A program made the position numbers and the translations under genes. The notes beneath the pieces were generated by a model that worked only from the letters and a program-made list of their open reading frames with translations, did no database searches and was not told the DNA's origin. From Plasmodiophora brassicae (taxonomy: Eukaryota; Endomyxa; Phytomyxea; Plasmodiophorida; Plasmodiophoridae), in the NCBI GenBank assembly GCA_039704465.1, contig JASFAU010000005.1, positions 1,364,001-1,428,000 on the forward strand: DNA of 64,000 bases, given 5' to 3'. Every line of letters starts with the position of its first letter. Position 1 is the first letter of the stretch. This document shows positions 40,059 through 49,794 of this stretch, in pieces.

Positions 40059-41435
40059 TCAGCGGCTGTGGACCCACAGCGACTCGCCGTAGCCGTCCAT
40101 GACGTTGAAGACCTGGGCGCGGTACCCGTTGCGTTTGGCGGCGGTGCTGCAGAACGACGTCATGGTGCAGATGAGGACGTCGGCCTCGGACATGATGAAC
40201 CATTCCGCGAGGCTGTTGGGCACAGCGTTGTCGAGGTTGGCGACGCGCATCTCGCCGGAATGCTCCCCGGGTACGTCGTGGTACCCGACCGACCCGAACT
40301 CGGCGAGCTCGTCCTGTGCCCGGTTGCGCAGGTTGACGTCGTCGGTCGTGATGAACAGGTTGTGGCTGCCGCGGGTCACCTTGGCCTGCTGCAAGGCGGC
40401 GCGCACGATCGACCAGGCTTTCGCGTCCAGCGTCCACCCGCGGTCGACGAACGCCCGCAGCTGGATGACGGCCAGCGGGCGATCGTTCAGCATGTCGCAT
40501 TTCCGCAGGATCGCCCTAGCCGTGTCGTTGACCGCCTTGGTCGGTTGCGCCAGCTGGACGGCGGCCACCTCGGCGGCGCGCGTCGCGATCTCGTCCGTCC
40601 GCACCAGGCCACGCTCGTACAGCTCGTTGACGAACTTGTGCTCGCCGAACCCGAACTCCCACTGCGACACCTGCACGACGTCGCTGGCGTTCATGAGGGG
40701 CGCCCAGTCGCGCACGTCCACATCGGCGGTCATGCTCGGCCCCCATCTCGTCAGCGCTCGGCGCTCTTCCGGAACCGACTCGATGCCGGCCTGGTGCGTT
40801 GCCCAGCGCCAATCGGTCCCTGCGAACGGGTTGACGAACATGGCGTCGAACATGTCGTAGTCGACGACGAAGATGCGGCGGCTGATCAGGGCGACGCGGA
40901 ACGCCGTCAGGATGGACTCCATCCGGTTGCCCCAGCCGCAGCCGTCCTCGCGACGGAACGTCACGAACTGGCGACGCCCAGCTGGCAACGCCATCTGCTC
41001 CGCGTAGATCTTCCCATACTCCTGATGGATCAGCTCCCCCGTTGCCACATGGGGCTGCTGGGGCCGCTGCTCTTGCCTTGCCTGCGGCGTCTGTTGCTGC
41101 TGCTCTTGCGTCGGCTGTGGCGTTTGTTGCTGCTGCTGCTCTTTCGTCTCCTGTGGTGTCGGTTGCCCCACCTGTGGGTGTTGTTGAAGTTGATGTTGCT
41201 GCTGCTGTTGCTGCTGTCGCTGCTTTTGATGGACCTGCTGCTCTTGCGTCGCCTGTTGCCCCACTTGCTGAAGTTGATGTTGCTGCTGCGAAATACTTCC
41301 TCCAGGACCGTCTCGCGCGGCTAGAAGAAGGAGCCGCTCCGGCAGTAGCAGCCAGGATTCGATGCAGATCAGGAAGACGACGGCGCCGCAGGACACCAGG
41401 ATGACCGTCCAGGGGATCCGACGACCCTGCGACAT
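40059..41435 (-). CDS. GT37-like fucosyltransferase with a poly-Gln stem
   Basis: An intronless ORF; the ATG at 41435 gives 458 residues. The anchor is WTVILVSCGAVVFLICIESW. A long Gln-rich low-complexity stem (residues about 48-125, encoded by CAG/CAA runs at about 41055-41290) follows, then GCGWGNRMESILTAFRVALI (the GxGNR block of GT37 xyloglucan-type and GT11 enzymes), LAVIQLRAFVDRGWTLD and MSEADVLICTMTSFCSTA. Poly-Gln stems are odd for a Golgi stem region; repeat length is likely polymorphic. Donor GDP-fucose is inferred from the fold only. Confidence 0.75.
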   Translation of the reverse strand: MSQGRRIPWTVILVSCGAVVFLICIESWLLLPERLLLLAARDGPGGSISQQQHQLQQVGQQATQEQQVHQKQRQQQQQQQHQLQQHPQVGQPTPQETKEQQQQQTPQPTQEQQQQTPQARQEQRPQQPHVATGELIHQEYGKIYAEQMALPAGRRQFVTFRREDGCGWGNRMESILTAFRVALISRRIFVVDYDMFDAMFVNPFAGTDWRWATHQAGIESVPEERRALTRWGPSMTADVDVRDWAPLMNASDVVQVSQWEFGFGEHKFVNELYERGLVRTDEIATRAAEVAAVQLAQPTKAVNDTARAILRKCDMLNDRPLAVIQLRAFVDRGWTLDAKAWSIVRAALQQAKVTRGSHNLFITTDDVNLRNRAQDELAEFGSVGYHDVPGEHSGEMRVANLDNAVPNSLAEWFIMSEADVLICTMTSFCSTAAKRNGYRAQVFNVMDGYGESLWVHSR

Positions 41436-42127
41436 TGACCGCGGTGGGTGGTCGGGCGTCGCCTCGCCCGGGTTGTGAGCGCCGCTGTCGCGTGAACAAG
41501 GAACACAGGGACAGGTCTCAGGCGCAACCCGTTTGCGGGTGACCAGCAACGACCACTGCTGTCTGTCTGTCTGTCTGTCCGTCTGTCTGTTTAGTCGTCG
41601 CCGCGGTGAATACCCTTCGTGGGCAGTTGCTAGCGCTCAGCACCTCCAGTCTCCCCCATCGAGCAGGCCTCGTCTTCCTGGACCATTTAGCCTTCTTACT
41701 ATCACGACCCTTACACGTACTCGACCAGAGCAGAGCTCAACAACGAGCAAGGCATATCGTGCTACGTTGTCCTAGGACGCGACCAGACTTCCAGACCACC
41801 GGTTTGCCCCGGCCCCAAGCACCGACATAACGAGTACGGTTAGCACACAACTGCACGTCGTAGGACATCGATACGGTGCAGGATGTGGGCTTCGGGGTCA
41901 AACAAACCGCAAGCGTTTAATGAAATGCGAACGTTGCCACCGATCGCACGTTCCGTCTCCGTTTTACCGACGGGGACGCCGGCTCGGGCACATCTGGCGG
42001 CCATCGCTGATGCCAACGACGTGTCACAGGCGCTGGCCGCCCACAGGGCCGGGCGCGCCTGGCGCAACCCTATGTAGATTGGTTCGATAGCCGGGTGCCT
42101 GCTGTTCGGACGGGCAGACGGCGGCAC
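41436..42127. other. Spacer between divergent glycosyltransferase genes
   Basis: About 690 nt with a GTCT microsatellite and no other recognised element or gene; it must carry two divergent promoters. Confidence 0.35.
41558..41591. repeat. GTCT tetranucleotide microsatellite
   Basis: About eight CTGT units with one interruption (CCGT), just upstream of the GT37-like start. Confidence 0.85.
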
Positions 42128-43075
42128 ATGGGAAGGTCCTGGCGAATAACGAGCAGGCTACGCGCCGTGACGATAGCCTCAGCCGTTATATCCACGTGGT
42201 ATGTCGGGTTCTACATGCAGCACACGAACCGACTTCTGACGTCGTCGGCGACGTCGTCCACGACGCCGGCACCCATCGGCATCGCGCCCAGCTGGCCGCC
42301 TACCCGCGCCATGCTGGTCAACATCGTCGATGCTGACAATCGCGTCACCGCGATCGGCGTCAACTTCGACTACATTGACATTGCCGAACTGCTGGCCGAA
42401 TCGATCGAACGGGTCGGTGTCACGAATCTGGTCATTGTCGCCCTGGACCGGGACGCGTACGACGTCTTGTCGGTTCGGTACCCCGAGAGGACATTCCTGC
42501 CGCCGTTCGCCGCGTCCGAAGCCGTCCGAGACGCCGTCTGGGGCACCGGAAAGTTCAAGGCGGTGACGAGCACGCGGCCGAAGTTCATCCTCGGGTTCCT
42601 GGAGGCCGGCTGCAACGTGTTCTACGTCGACACGGACACGTTGTGGCACCGGAACCCGTTCCCGTACTTCAAGTTGAAGGACGACGGGTCCGACATGATG
42701 ATCACGGGTTCGGTGGGCAACCTGTGCACCGGGCTGATCTACGTCAAGGCCAGGACGGCGGCGATTGACGCCATACGCTCCTGGGGCGACCACATCGACC
42801 AGGGCGAATACCAGGACGACCAGGCGGCGTTCAACGCGATGATCGCGCCGAAGATGGCCGCCGGGTTGCGTGTGCACCGCCTGGACGATGCGCTGTTCCC
42901 CGACGGGCGCACCATGTTCCAGGTCGGGTACGACTGGACGGCGAACCCGGACGGGCCCATCATCATCCACGCCAACTACCTCAAGGGCCACGACAGCAAG
43001 AAGGCCATGCTCATCGATCTGATCAGGAGCGGCCGCTTCCTGACGAACATGGACGCGTCCGACGACAGAAAGTAA
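42128..43075 (+). CDS. GT77-like nucleotide-sugar transferase
   Basis: An intronless ORF; the ATG at 42128 gives 315 residues with anchor AVTIASAVISTWYVGFYM. PF03407/GT77 landmarks are visible: TNLVIVALDRDAYDVL, LEAGCNVFYVDTDTLWHRNP (DxD motif), GLIYVKARTAAIDAI, DDQAAFNAM and IIIHANYLKGHDSKK. GT77 enzymes (RRA, XGD, RGXT, Skp1 AgtA) transfer arabinose, xylose or galactose. It is a diverged relative of the two GT77 genes at 44484 and 46574 and is convergent with the GT61 gene 70 nt downstream. Confidence 0.85.
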   Translation: MGRSWRITSRLRAVTIASAVISTWYVGFYMQHTNRLLTSSATSSTTPAPIGIAPSWPPTRAMLVNIVDADNRVTAIGVNFDYIDIAELLAESIERVGVTNLVIVALDRDAYDVLSVRYPERTFLPPFAASEAVRDAVWGTGKFKAVTSTRPKFILGFLEAGCNVFYVDTDTLWHRNPFPYFKLKDDGSDMMITGSVGNLCTGLIYVKARTAAIDAIRSWGDHIDQGEYQDDQAAFNAMIAPKMAAGLRVHRLDDALFPDGRTMFQVGYDWTANPDGPIIIHANYLKGHDSKKAMLIDLIRSGRFLTNMDASDDRK

Positions 43076-43144
43076 ACCGCTTCGGCACTGTAGTACGATC
43101 GAACGCGGCGTCGGCTGCTGTACTCGACATTCACCCGTTAAACA

Positions 43145-44419
43145 TTACAGGTCGGTGTGTGCCGCCGTCGAGACGCGTATCAGGGCGTCGAAGAGCGCGA
43201 ACTTGAAGCGTTCCAGGTCGATGGTCAGGCCCGCGTCCGGGTTGATGCACTCCCGGCCGACTTCGTGCCCGTCGAACTCCCACTGGTCGTACGCGTTGCT
43301 GATCGCGCAGCGATCGCTGGTCGCCGTCGCGACGTAATGCGTCATGTGGACCAGGCCGAGCTGATGGTTCAGCACCGGGTACAGGTCGTTGGCGAACCCG
43401 GGCGGGACGACCTCGATGACGACCGCGTTCGGCGGCAGGGCGATGCCCATGGCCAGGCCGGCGCCGTGCGCTGCCACAAAGATGTCGGTCCGGGCCATCA
43501 CCTGGAACTGCTCGGCGAGCGTCATCGACGAGTCGCCCCGGCCGCCAAAGTCGACGACGTCGACGACGACCCGCGCCGCCCAGCGCCGCCCGATCAGGTC
43601 GACAAGGTCGTCGACGTTCGTGAACCTTCGGTAGTGGGGGCGCTGCAGAATCGTGATCCGGTACGGCTGCTGGCTCCAGCCGACGACGTGCCGCTCGAGC
43701 CTGAAATGCGCATAGACGAACCGGCGCATGGCGTACGCCGTTGCCGCCGACCGGCAGACGCCAAACGCGGGTATGCGCCTGGTGGAGAAGCAGGCCGACG
43801 TCGGCGTCTGGTCGGCGAACTCGAGCACGGGGCGCAGGCCACGCACGCGCCCGGCTTCGTCGGCGAACGCGGTGATGAGCGGCTTCAGCACCTGCATCCA
43901 GGGGCCGTCCAGCGTGCCGCCGGTCGTCGACCCGCATTCGGCGTGGTGGAACCGGATCGTCGTGATGGGCGCCGCGTCCGCGTCCATCAGGGCGCCGAAC
44001 ACGCCGCACAGACTGAGGCCCATGTGGCCCAGCGACGGGAGCTCGTGCGTGTACAGGAGCGACGCGCCCGACGTGCACGCCGGGTCCACCTCGATCCGCT
44101 GCGACTCCAGCTGGCACCTCGGTGCGAATCGTGTCGTCCAGTTGCAGGGCAGCCTGGGCGCCGCAAACGGGACCAGGGCGAGGTCGGGGACGACGACGGC
44201 ACTGTCGTGAACAACGGTGGCAGGCGGCGCGTCTGCACCAGCCGTACTACACGGTACGCCCGCCGACTGAACCAGGGCGTCGCGTTCGCTCCTCAGCATG
44301 ACCATGGCCGTCCACGTCATCGTGATCACGCTCGTACTGGCCAGGGCGATGACGACAGCCAACAGCCACCGGCGGTTGCTGCTGGGCGACGACCCCCGGT
44401 AGCAGACCACCGACGCCAT
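43145..44419 (-). CDS. GT61-like Golgi glycosyltransferase (EOGT/XylT fold)
   Basis: An intronless ORF of 424 residues with anchor LLAVVIALASTSVITMTW. GT61 landmarks are HMGLSLCGVFGALMDAD, YRITILQRPHYRRFTNVDDL (basic RxxxR-N block) and TDIFVAAHGAGLAMGIALPP (the AxHGAxLxN-type block, here with Gly-Met). The likely donors are UDP-Xyl, UDP-Ara or UDP-GlcNAc. The 3' end abuts that of the GT77 gene at 42128-43075. Confidence 0.85.
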   Translation of the reverse strand: MASVVCYRGSSPSSNRRWLLAVVIALASTSVITMTWTAMVMLRSERDALVQSAGVPCSTAGADAPPATVVHDSAVVVPDLALVPFAAPRLPCNWTTRFAPRCQLESQRIEVDPACTSGASLLYTHELPSLGHMGLSLCGVFGALMDADAAPITTIRFHHAECGSTTGGTLDGPWMQVLKPLITAFADEAGRVRGLRPVLEFADQTPTSACFSTRRIPAFGVCRSAATAYAMRRFVYAHFRLERHVVGWSQQPYRITILQRPHYRRFTNVDDLVDLIGRRWAARVVVDVVDFGGRGDSSMTLAEQFQVMARTDIFVAAHGAGLAMGIALPPNAVVIEVVPPGFANDLYPVLNHQLGLVHMTHYVATATSDRCAISNAYDQWEFDGHEVGRECINPDAGLTIDLERFKFALFDALIRVSTAAHTDL

Positions 44420-44483
44420 TCGTTGCCGATATCGAAGGGGGCCGCTCGGCAGACAGCAACCCGTCCCACCTCTGTGTATTGGA

Positions 44484-45416
44484 TTACTTGACGAACTTGA
44501 GCAGCTCCTCCTTCTTCGTGTCGTGGCCGACCTTGAAGTTGGCGTGGACGATGATGGGCCCCTCCGGGTGGACGGTCCAGTTGTACCCGCCGTTGTAGAA
44601 CATGGTCCACCCGTTCGGGAACCGGTCCTGCTCCAGGACGAGCAGGCGGAAGCGCCCCGCCCAGCCCGGGTACAGCCCGTGCCACGCCTGCTGGTCGTGC
44701 ATGTACGACCCGGACGCGGCCGCGTTGATCCACGCCTCGACGTAGGCCAGGGCGGCCGGGTTCGACTTGGCGTACACGAACGCGGTGCAGACGTTGCTCG
44801 GGACGCTGTCGTGCGGCACGGCGATGTCGTAGTCGTCCATGACGGTCTTCAGGAAGTCGTACGGGTTCGACCGCCAGATCATGTCCGTGTCGACGTACAG
44901 GACGTTGACGCCCAGCTTCAGGAACGCGAAGATGAACGCCGGCCGGGATTTCGTCAGCTCGCTGAACTCGTTGGTCGCGTACTCGACCTTGTGGTAGGCC
45001 GAGTCGGGCGCGAACGGCGGGATGTACGTCCGGTCGGGGTAATGCTTCGACAGGACGTCGTAGGCCGGCCGGTCCAGGCAGACGACCAGGAGGTTGTTGA
45101 CGCCGGCCCGGCGGATCGACGTCTCCAGCATTTCGAACAGGTCGAGGTACTCGAACGTGACACCGACGACGGTCACCTGGTTGTCGTCGTTCACGATGCC
45201 GTTCAGCATCTCGCGCGTAGGTGGCCAATCCGGTTTGACGCCCGCATGGCTTGCCTGCGCTGCCTCTGGCAGTACGGGTTGGGGACCTGATTTCACCTCC
45301 ACGATCTTCGTGAGCCGTTGGGCACCGGCGCCGGCGTAGGAGACCAGGAGGAGGACGCATGCGAACACGCTGAACGCGGTCGCGACCAGCACGAGGCGCA
45401 TGTCGCGACGCGCCAT
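44484..45416 (-). CDS. GT77-like nucleotide-sugar transferase, duplicate 1
   Basis: An intronless ORF; the ATG at 45416 gives 310 residues. Anchor LVLVATAFSVFACVLLLVSY; landmarks NNLLVVCLDRPAYDVLSK, LKLGVNVLYVDTDMIWRSNP (DxD), NVCTAFVYAKSNPAALAY, MHDQQAWHG and PIIVHANFKVGHDTKK. It is nearly identical to the gene at 46574-47506; most differences are silent or conservative. It starts only 64 nt from the stop region of the GT61 gene and is on the same strand. Confidence 0.87.
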   Translation of the reverse strand: MARRDMRLVLVATAFSVFACVLLLVSYAGAGAQRLTKIVEVKSGPQPVLPEAAQASHAGVKPDWPPTREMLNGIVNDDNQVTVVGVTFEYLDLFEMLETSIRRAGVNNLLVVCLDRPAYDVLSKHYPDRTYIPPFAPDSAYHKVEYATNEFSELTKSRPAFIFAFLKLGVNVLYVDTDMIWRSNPYDFLKTVMDDYDIAVPHDSVPSNVCTAFVYAKSNPAALAYVEAWINAAASGSYMHDQQAWHGLYPGWAGRFRLLVLEQDRFPNGWTMFYNGGYNWTVHPEGPIIVHANFKVGHDTKKEELLKFVK

Positions 45417-45559
45417 CCCGTCTGCTGGCACGTAACAAGTCAGGTTAGAATAAGGACCACCGACCTGCCGAGCAACCTGGCTGACGACCAAACAGGGCAG
45501 TGACTGACAGAGCAGGGTCGCGCTCGGGACCTTGGTTGGTTGTTCAGGCCGCCAACCGC

Positions 45560-45800
45560 ATCCTCTTGCAAATTGATGATCCGTTTTCGAAGCATCATCC
45601 TGTCGAAGTTACGCGGCGAACCATTTGTACCTGAGACACGGCCTCGGCCTGTGCAGAGACGATGTCCAACCGTGCACTAGGATTTCTGCAGAGATGGTTT
45701 GATCGTTACGTTATCTAGTTGGGGAACTGGGGTGCCCTTCCAACGTCACTGAACGGCCTGTCTGAACTCGTCGGCAAACTGTTTCGTTGTGCACCAGACG
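45560..45800 (+). repeat. Upstream part of the GT77 segmental duplication, copy 1
   Basis: This stretch (from CGCATCCTCTTGCAAATTGA) matches 47836-48058 in direct orientation. With the adjacent GT77 genes (44484-45416 and 46574-47506) it defines a duplicated block of about 1.3 kb; copy 2 carries about 250 extra bases between gene and flank. Confidence 0.75.
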
Positions 45801-46573
45801 GCTACGTCGGCCAGCCCTTGCGTTGGTACAAGGTTCAGACCCAGACTGCTGAAGCCATAGCCAGACACAGAACTGTACCTCGGGGTGACAACTAGGCTGC
45901 AGCAGCATGCACGTTCAACGCGAATAACGTGATCCCGGGTGCGTCCCACCAAGCAGGACCAATTAACTGGGACTCGTCGAGAGGAAACATCACCGTACGC
46001 GACAAGGCGATAATGTCCCGGCGCCTGATGGCCCCTGACTGTCCTCTATCACGAACTTGCATGAATGCTAGCACCGGGTTACAAACCGATGTCGATCCGA
46101 CCTTATTGTTTGCCAGGGACAGCATTTGTAGATTAAGCAGCTGTATTGTTTGCCACGTACAAACGCGATACCCAGGGCGAAGGGGACGCTTTCCCCAGGT
46201 ACATTGTTACGGAGAGCAGTACTGTGGCCATTCCGCTAGGAAGTCTCTACAATCCGGCGCCGTTCACATGTGATTTGGAGACCGACGTCAGAGCCCACCC
46301 GTCGGGGTTTCAAATCCAACTTACGGGTCGCGTTCTACGGCCAGCGAAGGCGACTTGACAGAGCGCCGCGGGCGCATAATGGCAACTGATGAAATGCAAG
46401 GGGAAACAATACTCCAGAACAAGATCACAGGATCCGTTGTACAGCATCACCCGGGTCCGTCAACGTTACCGCAATCAGGCTGATACATCACACCCAAGAA
46501 CAGCCTATGCCATCTTGTGCCGACGCCAAGGGGACGACTTCTGTGGCGACATGGATGTTCATCGGTTTAGGTG
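45801..46573. other. Spacer between the GT77 duplicates
   Basis: About 770 nt of lower-GC DNA with no supported gene. A minus-strand frame (46125-45892) has an EF-loop-like string (DRGQSGAIRRRDI) but no partner helices; not called. Confidence 0.3.
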
Positions 46574-47506
46574 TCATTTGGCGAACCTGAGCAAGGCCTG
46601 CTTCTTCTTGTCGTGACCGACCATGTAGTTGGCGTGGACGATGATGGGCCCTTCTGGGTGGAGGTTCCAATTGTAGCCGCCGTTCTGGAACATGGTGCGT
46701 CCATTCGGGAACCGGTCCTGCTCCAGGACGAGCAGGCGGAAGCGCCCCGCCCAGCCCGGGTACAGCCCGTGCCACGCCGACTGGTCGTGTATGTACGACC
46801 CGGACGCGGCCTCGTTCATCCACGCCTCGACGTAGGCCAGGGCGGCCGGGTTCGACTTGGCGTACACGAGCGCGGTGCAGACGTTGCTTGGGACGCTGTC
46901 GTGAGGCACGGCGATGTCGTAGTCGTCCATGACGGTCTTCAGGAAGTCGTACGGGTTCGACCGCCAGATCATGTCCGTGTCGACGTACAGGACGTTGACG
47001 CCCAGCTTCAGGAACGCGAGGATGAACGCCGGCCGGGATTTCGTCAGCTCCTTGAATTCCTCCGTCCGGTACTCGACCTTGTGCCAGGGCGAGTCGGGCG
47101 CGAATGGGGGGATGTACGTCCGGTTGGGATATTGTTTCGACAGGACGTCGTAGGCCGGCCTGTCCAGGCAGACGACCAGGAGGTTGTTGACGCCGGCCCG
47201 GCGGATCGACGACTCCAGCATTTCGAACAGGTCGAGGTACTCAAACGTGACGCCGACCACTGTCACCTGGTTGTCGTCGTTCACTATGCCGTTCAGCATC
47301 TCGCGTGTAGGTGGCCAACCCGGTTTGTCGTCCGCGTGGCTTGCCTGTGCCGCCGCTGGTAGTACGGCAAGGGGACCTGATTTCACCTCGACAATCTTCG
47401 CGAGTTGTTGGGCACCGGTGCCGCCGTAGGACACCACGAGAAGTACGCATGCGAACACGCTGAACGCGGTCGCGGCCACCACGAGGCGCATGTCGCGACG
47501 CGCCAT
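46574..47506 (-). CDS. GT77-like nucleotide-sugar transferase, duplicate 2
   Basis: An intronless ORF of 310 residues, the same length as its duplicate at 44484-45416, with the same anchor, DxD block (YVDTDMIWRSNP) and C-terminal HANYMVGHDKKK. Both copies are intact, which argues for recent duplication with both still under selection or too young to decay. Confidence 0.87.
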   Translation of the reverse strand: MARRDMRLVVAATAFSVFACVLLVVSYGGTGAQQLAKIVEVKSGPLAVLPAAAQASHADDKPGWPPTREMLNGIVNDDNQVTVVGVTFEYLDLFEMLESSIRRAGVNNLLVVCLDRPAYDVLSKQYPNRTYIPPFAPDSPWHKVEYRTEEFKELTKSRPAFILAFLKLGVNVLYVDTDMIWRSNPYDFLKTVMDDYDIAVPHDSVPSNVCTALVYAKSNPAALAYVEAWMNEAASGSYIHDQSAWHGLYPGWAGRFRLLVLEQDRFPNGRTMFQNGGYNWNLHPEGPIIVHANYMVGHDKKKQALLRFAK

Positions 47507-48258
47507 CCCGTCTGCTGGCACGTAACACGTCAGGTAGTCGAGGAGCCACCTGACTGACGACCCGACAGGGCAGTGGCTGACAATGCAAGGTCGAGCTCTG
47601 GACCTTTGTTGCTGAGTGTGAAGAACTACCGAACGACGCTGGGCCTCGACAGTGTGCGACGAGTACCGATCGCGTGGCGTATGGGATAGACGTGAGAATG
47701 CTGACTGAGAGCCAGGGCGCGGCAGGTGAAGGCCTTGGTCGCGGCACGTGGCTTGGTGCCGGAAGGTGGCTAGGTGCCGGAAGAGGAGTGGTGTGAGTCA
47801 TGGTGGTGGAGATGACTCATGACACTGAGGCCTTCAACCGCATCCTCTAGCAAATTGATGTTCCGTTTCCGAAGCATCATCCTGTCGAAGTTACGCGGCG
47901 AACCAATTATACGCGAGACGCGGCCTTGGCCTGTGCAGAGACGCTGTCCAACGATATCTGCAGAGAGGGGTTCAACGTTATGTGATCCAATTGGGGAACT
48001 GGGGTGCCCTTCCAGCGTCAGTACTGGACGGCCTGACTGAACTCGTCGGCGAACCGGAAGATGACGCGCCGTACGAGAATCCTGGCACCGGACGGACGGT
48101 TGCTAAAGTTTCACAGTGGCATTCTGGCGCTGGGCAGCGTATTCGGGCCGGCAGCACACCATCGGGCGTGGACTGTTGCTGTTCGTATCGCGCGGCCTCA
48201 GCCTGGTTTCGTGTCCAGTACACTCAGTCGACAGCTGGGTGCCCACCGGTGATCACCA
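47507..48258. other. Spacer with the second copy of the GT77 duplication flank
   Basis: Positions 47836-48058 match 45566-45800 (duplication flank). A degenerate 10-mer tandem (GGTGCCGGAAG-like) occurs near 47755-47782. No gene is supported. Confidence 0.5.
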
Positions 48259-49682
48259 ATGCTGGGCGCCTTCGGCAAGTCGTCGTCAAAGCACCACCAG
48301 GGCAAGTCGTTCTGGTCGACGCATTCCGGCGCTCGCCTCGCGCTGATCCCCGTGTCCATCATCATCCTGGCGGCCTGGCTAACGATGCGATCTGCGACCG
48401 ACGGCGTCACCGTCCGGGTTCGCGACAGTCGCCCTGTTGCAGGGCACCCGACGAACCAGATGACGTTCTCGACCGGGCTGCATCGGCGCCCGATCAACCC
48501 GCCGCCGCCCTACTTCATCAACGACGCGTTCCGCCGGGTCGGCTACGTGGGCGGCACCGCCAAACAGGTGTCGCGCCTGCTGGAGCGCGATACGGCCGTG
48601 ATGGCCCCGTACGACACGGTCGTCGATATCGGCGCGTACGCCATCGCTGTGCTGCGTACCCGTACCCCTGGCCAGGAACGCTGACAGCGCCCCTGTTGTA
48701 CAGGTTCGACGGCGTGGATTACACTGTGCCGGCCTATAAGCTCGGCTACATTGTGTAAGCCCGTTTCGGTGGGCGATGTTCAGGTTGGGCTGACCGAACG
48801 CCGCTGGCTGACCCTAGGTATACGTTCGAGCCGGATCCCCAGAACCGCAACCGGCTGCTGTCAAGCATACACGGCGAGGGATGGAAGGAGGGCGCCGACT
48901 ACACGCTGATCGTCCCGACGGCATCGACCACGATCGCCGACATCCGCGCGCAGATCGACCAGGTCCTCAAGGTGCAACAGCATCGCAAGCACATGTACGT
49001 GCCATTGTGGACCTGCCCGACGTGTTTGGGGCGCCCCGGGAATGGGCTGACTGTCGCCATGATCAGATTCGTTATCGGGGCCGGGTGCGGTGGCGAGCGG
49101 GCGACGTTCGCGCTGACCAAGAGCGAGGAGCTGGCCGAGGTCGTCCCGATCCAGCAGGGCACGGTCCTGGATCCGTCCGCCCGCACCGTCGAGATCGTGC
49201 CGCTGCAGGGCATCATCCCCGACGACGCTATGATCTACATCCTCAAGGTCGACGTACAAGGTCTGGTCATGTGTCCCAGTCGGCAGGCGCGCTGGGCTAG
49301 GAGTGTGACACATTGGCAGGCCACGAGAAGGCCGTGTTCGACGGCAGCGGTGGGCGGCCGCTCTTCGATCGCGTCCGTTCGCTGGCGTTGGAGTTCTGGC
49401 CCGAGGGCCTCCACAGGTCGGGTCGATCACGCCCGTCCCCCACCTCCCCCCTGCAATCGGTTTGACGTCGCGCCGCCCCTCTGCAGCCGTGGGTCGGATC
49501 CGGTCGCTGTCCTCGAGCGCATCTACGCCGAGTACGGCATGACCTGCTACGACATGGGGTTCCACGAGAAGTACATCCCGGCGAACCGCGACGGCGAGAT
49601 TGGCGCGTACGTCCGGTTCCTGCTCGGCATTCCCAGGAGCCTGGACATCCTCGGCGGGTGGGAGGACCTCGTCTGCATGTGA
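48259..49682 (+). CDS. FkbM-family SAM-dependent methyltransferase, membrane-anchored
   Basis: Six exons join to 363 residues: 48259-48635, 48704-48754, 48818-48994, 49067-49260, 49320-49416, 49487-49682; introns are 59-72 nt. One anchor (LALIPVSIIILAAWL) precedes the catalytic domain. The splices restore motif I VVDIGAFDGVDYTVPAYKLG, the acidic FEPDPQNRNRLLSSI that binds SAM ribose, and YILKVDVQGHEKAVFDGSGG, the LKxDVxGxE block diagnostic of FkbM. FkbM enzymes O-methylate sugars and other hydroxyls; with a Golgi-type anchor and glycan-gene neighbours, sugar O-methylation is the best inference. The third intron (48995-49066) has a length divisible by three and could be retained. Confidence 0.82.
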
Positions 49683-49794
49683 CGTTGACCAGGACGGCTC
49701 CCGCAGCGCCCGACGCACCCAGCCAGCCCAGCTACTGCAATCAAAGAGAAACCCAGCATGGCCTGGCATTCACGTTTGCGATGTTGCTGCTGTA

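Noticed and set aside
45892..46125. EF-hand protein in the GT77 spacer
   Set aside because: Only a loop-like string is present without flanking helices or a second EF-hand.
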